Shown here: positions 6,444-7,721 of the stretch, in pieces | How the letters are laid out: the number at the start of each line of letters is the position of its first letter | Position numbering within the stretch: position 1 is the first letter of the stretch | Source of the DNA: Gemmatimonadota bacterium | GTDB taxonomy: Bacteria; Gemmatimonadota; Gemmatimonadetes; Gemmatimonadales; GWC2-71-9 | DNA length: 7,721 nucleotides | NCBI GenBank assembly: GCA_004357415.1 | Contig: SMVY01000148.1 | Coordinates: 1 to 7,721, forward strand | Direction of reading: 5' to 3' | Made by a program: the position numbers and the translations under genes | The notes under the pieces: generated by a model | The model's database searches: none | What the model was told of the DNA's origin: nothing | The model's input: the letters and a program-made list of their open reading frames with translations, nothing else

Positions 6444-7721
6444 GTAGGCCTCGTGCCGGTGGGGTCCGAAGGCGAACACGACCTGTAGGCCGATCTGAGT
6501 GCGACCGCCCAGGATGGTGCCTTCTTCATGACGGCCCTCGAGCCGCAAGTACACGAACTCACTTTGCCACCAGGTAATGGTGGGCACGACGGCCCATTCG
6601 GTATCGAGGGCGCCGCGGGGACTCTCCACCCAGTCGAAGCGGGTAGTGAATACCCAACGGCGATCGAGCCGGAACAACGCGCCGGCGAACCAGCCGTAGC
6701 GATCCCGGGTGACGCCCTTCTCGGTCGAGTGGAACAGGTATCCCTCGGTGCGGAGTGTGAACTCGCGCCTGCGCGCCTTCCCGGGCGGCCGTACCGTCAA
6801 CCGGAAATCGGCGCCGTACACGCGGCTCTTGAGAGTGTCGACGCTACTGTTGGCGCCGAGGCCCATCAGGCCCACTTGAATGAAGGTGGAGGGTGACAGG
6901 TCCCAGAAATTCTTGAGCCGGCCCAATAGCATGACCTGGCGGCTGTCACCGGCCAGGGCCGGGCTTGCCACCGTGGTGCCCTGCAACCAGACCTCGTGGG
7001 TCCCGCCACCGATGGACAGCGGCAGTGGGTCGTATAACGACAGGCCAACTCCCACCAGGCCTTCATCGCCAAAGAAGCGGCGGTAGACCAGCGGATACTC
7101 GCCTTCCGGCAACGCGTGAAGATGAATGCGATTCAAGTCGCCGACTTCGCTGCGGAACTTGCCGGCGTCGGCTCGGCCGTTGAGCGGAAGGCCGGCCCAG
7201 TAGAGGTACGCTTCCTCGATGCCGATCTCATCTTCTTCGGCTGTGAGGAACACCTTGGCCTTGGAAAAAGGATCCAGGGTGGCCTGGAAGGCAATCTCGA
7301 TTTCGCGAAGAAAGAAATTGTTCTCTGGAGGGTCCTGGCCTTTACGGAACTCGGCGCGAACGTCTCCGGTCACACTGATCTCCGGGTTCAGCGCGTTCAA
7401 GTTGCCCGCGCCACTCGGCGGGGTCGTCACGGCCGTGTCCGGTCGTGCGCCGGCCTGGCGGACCGCCGAATCGGCCGCTGCGCGAATGGCGGCAAGTTCG
7501 TCCACCGGTTCGATCTCTTCGACGGCCTGGAGGCCGGGACAACTGGCTGCGGCCACACGCTCCAGGCGGTTGGCCAACCGGTCGATGGCCGTTGCCAGTG
7601 AATCGGTGGGTGCGTCCCCGGTGGGTTGCCAGCCGGCAAGCCGTAACGGCACCGTTGGGCAGGCACCCCGCTCGAGTGAATCGAGCCGGGCGGTGAGCCT
7701 TGCCAGGTTGCTCGACAGAGA
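6441..7721 (-). CDS. Outer-membrane beta-barrel (porin-like) protein with N-terminal coiled coil, 5' end outside window
   Basis: The frame is open to the right edge: 426 residues are visible before the TGA at 6443-6441. A GTG at 7652 could be read as a start, but the residues before it form a good coiled coil, so the true start lies beyond 7721. Visible residues 1-85 hold two heptad segments (L6, L9, L13, L16; I46, L49, L53, V56), each followed by Cys-Pro (21-22, 61-62). A Pro/Gly/Thr-rich linker leads to a barrel from about residue 112 to the end, with alternating-hydrophobic strands rich in aromatic and Arg residues. Motifs include NPEISVTGDVRAEF, FLREIEIAFQATLDPFSKAK, GKFRSEVGDLNRIHLHALP and RRFFGDEGLVGVGLSLYDPLP. 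I know similar barrel proteins as uncharacterised porin-like products. The end, VVFAFGPHRHEAY, has a terminal aromatic and an H-x-H. Its place ahead of a metal-binding protein and permease suggests outer-membrane passage of the same metal; that is inference. Confidence 0.78.
   Translation of the reverse strand, partial: SLSSNLARLTARLDSLERGACPTVPLRLAGWQPTGDAPTDSLATAIDRLANRLERVAAASCPGLQAVEEIEPVDELAAIRAAADSAVRQAGARPDTAVTTPPSGAGNLNALNPEISVTGDVRAEFRKGQDPPENNFFLREIEIAFQATLDPFSKAKVFLTAEEDEIGIEEAYLYWAGLPLNGRADAGKFRSEVGDLNRIHLHALPEGEYPLVYRRFFGDEGLVGVGLSLYDPLPLSIGGGTHEVWLQGTTVASPALAGDSRQVMLLGRLKNFWDLSPSTFIQVGLMGLGANSSVDTLKSRVYGADFRLTVRPPGKARRREFTLRTEGYLFHSTEKGVTRDRYGWFAGALFRLDRRWVFTTRFDWVESPRGALDTEWAVVPTITWWQSEFVYLRLEGRHEEGTILGGRTQIGLQVVFAFGPHRHEAY
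7536..7709 (-). repeat. 40-residue internal repeat: heptad segment ending in Cys-Pro, two copies
   Basis: Visible residues 5-22 of the barrel protein align with residues 45-62 without a gap: L6/I46, R8/R48, L9/L49, R12/R52, L13/L53, D14/E54, L16/V56, C21/C61 and P22/P62. The leucines keep a-d heptad spacing. The period is 40 residues (120 nt), and further copies could lie past the window edge. The DNA is diverged, so this is an old duplication or convergence rather than a recent tandem repeat. Confidence 0.6.

Overview
The window is GC-rich (roughly 60-65% by eye) and bacterial. It is gene-dense, with five protein genes: two run off the edges and three are complete. The outer-membrane barrel protein implies a Gram-negative envelope. 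The mixture of a bacterial deoxyhypusine-synthase-like enzyme, a free-standing multi-GAF protein and a porin-linked TroA-type metal importer suits Gemmatimonadota or a neighbouring soil/sediment phylum. That placement is an inference from gene style; there is no marker gene here. I see no tRNA, rRNA, CRISPR array, transposase or phage gene.

Layout. At the left edge, on the minus strand (1-1197), is a polytopic membrane protein of the DUF1624 / heparan-alpha-glucosaminide N-acetyltransferase catalytic family, lacking only its last few residues. Divergent from it, across a 150-bp gap bracketed by a perfect 9-bp inverted repeat, is a bacterial deoxyhypusine-synthase / homospermidine-biosynthesis family protein (1348-2499, plus). 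A 378-bp stretch with no convincing gene (2500-2877) holds small inverted repeats. It precedes a protein made of three tandem GAF-like domains with no output domain (2878-4485, plus).

The right half is a minus-strand operon convergent with the GAF gene. In transcription order it holds an outer-membrane beta-barrel protein with an N-terminal coiled coil (6441 to beyond 7721), a TroA/ZnuA-type metal-binding protein (5425-6438) and an ABC-3 family metal permease (4597-5415). The first two genes are 2 nt apart and the next two 9 nt apart, and in each case the ribosome binding site overlaps the preceding stop codon. They look like one translationally coupled cross-envelope uptake route for Zn or a similar divalent metal: barrel for outer-membrane entry, periplasmic capture, inner-membrane permease. 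The ATPase is not in the window.

The 111-bp convergent gap (4486-4596) contains two separate arrays of 7-bp GC-rich repeats whose cores are complementary to each other. The most interesting items are the porin-first metal operon with a 40-residue Cys-Pro coiled-coil repeat in the barrel protein, the heptamer arrays, and the DHS-like enzyme that keeps the catalytic lysine but not several substrate-binding residues of true deoxyhypusine synthases.
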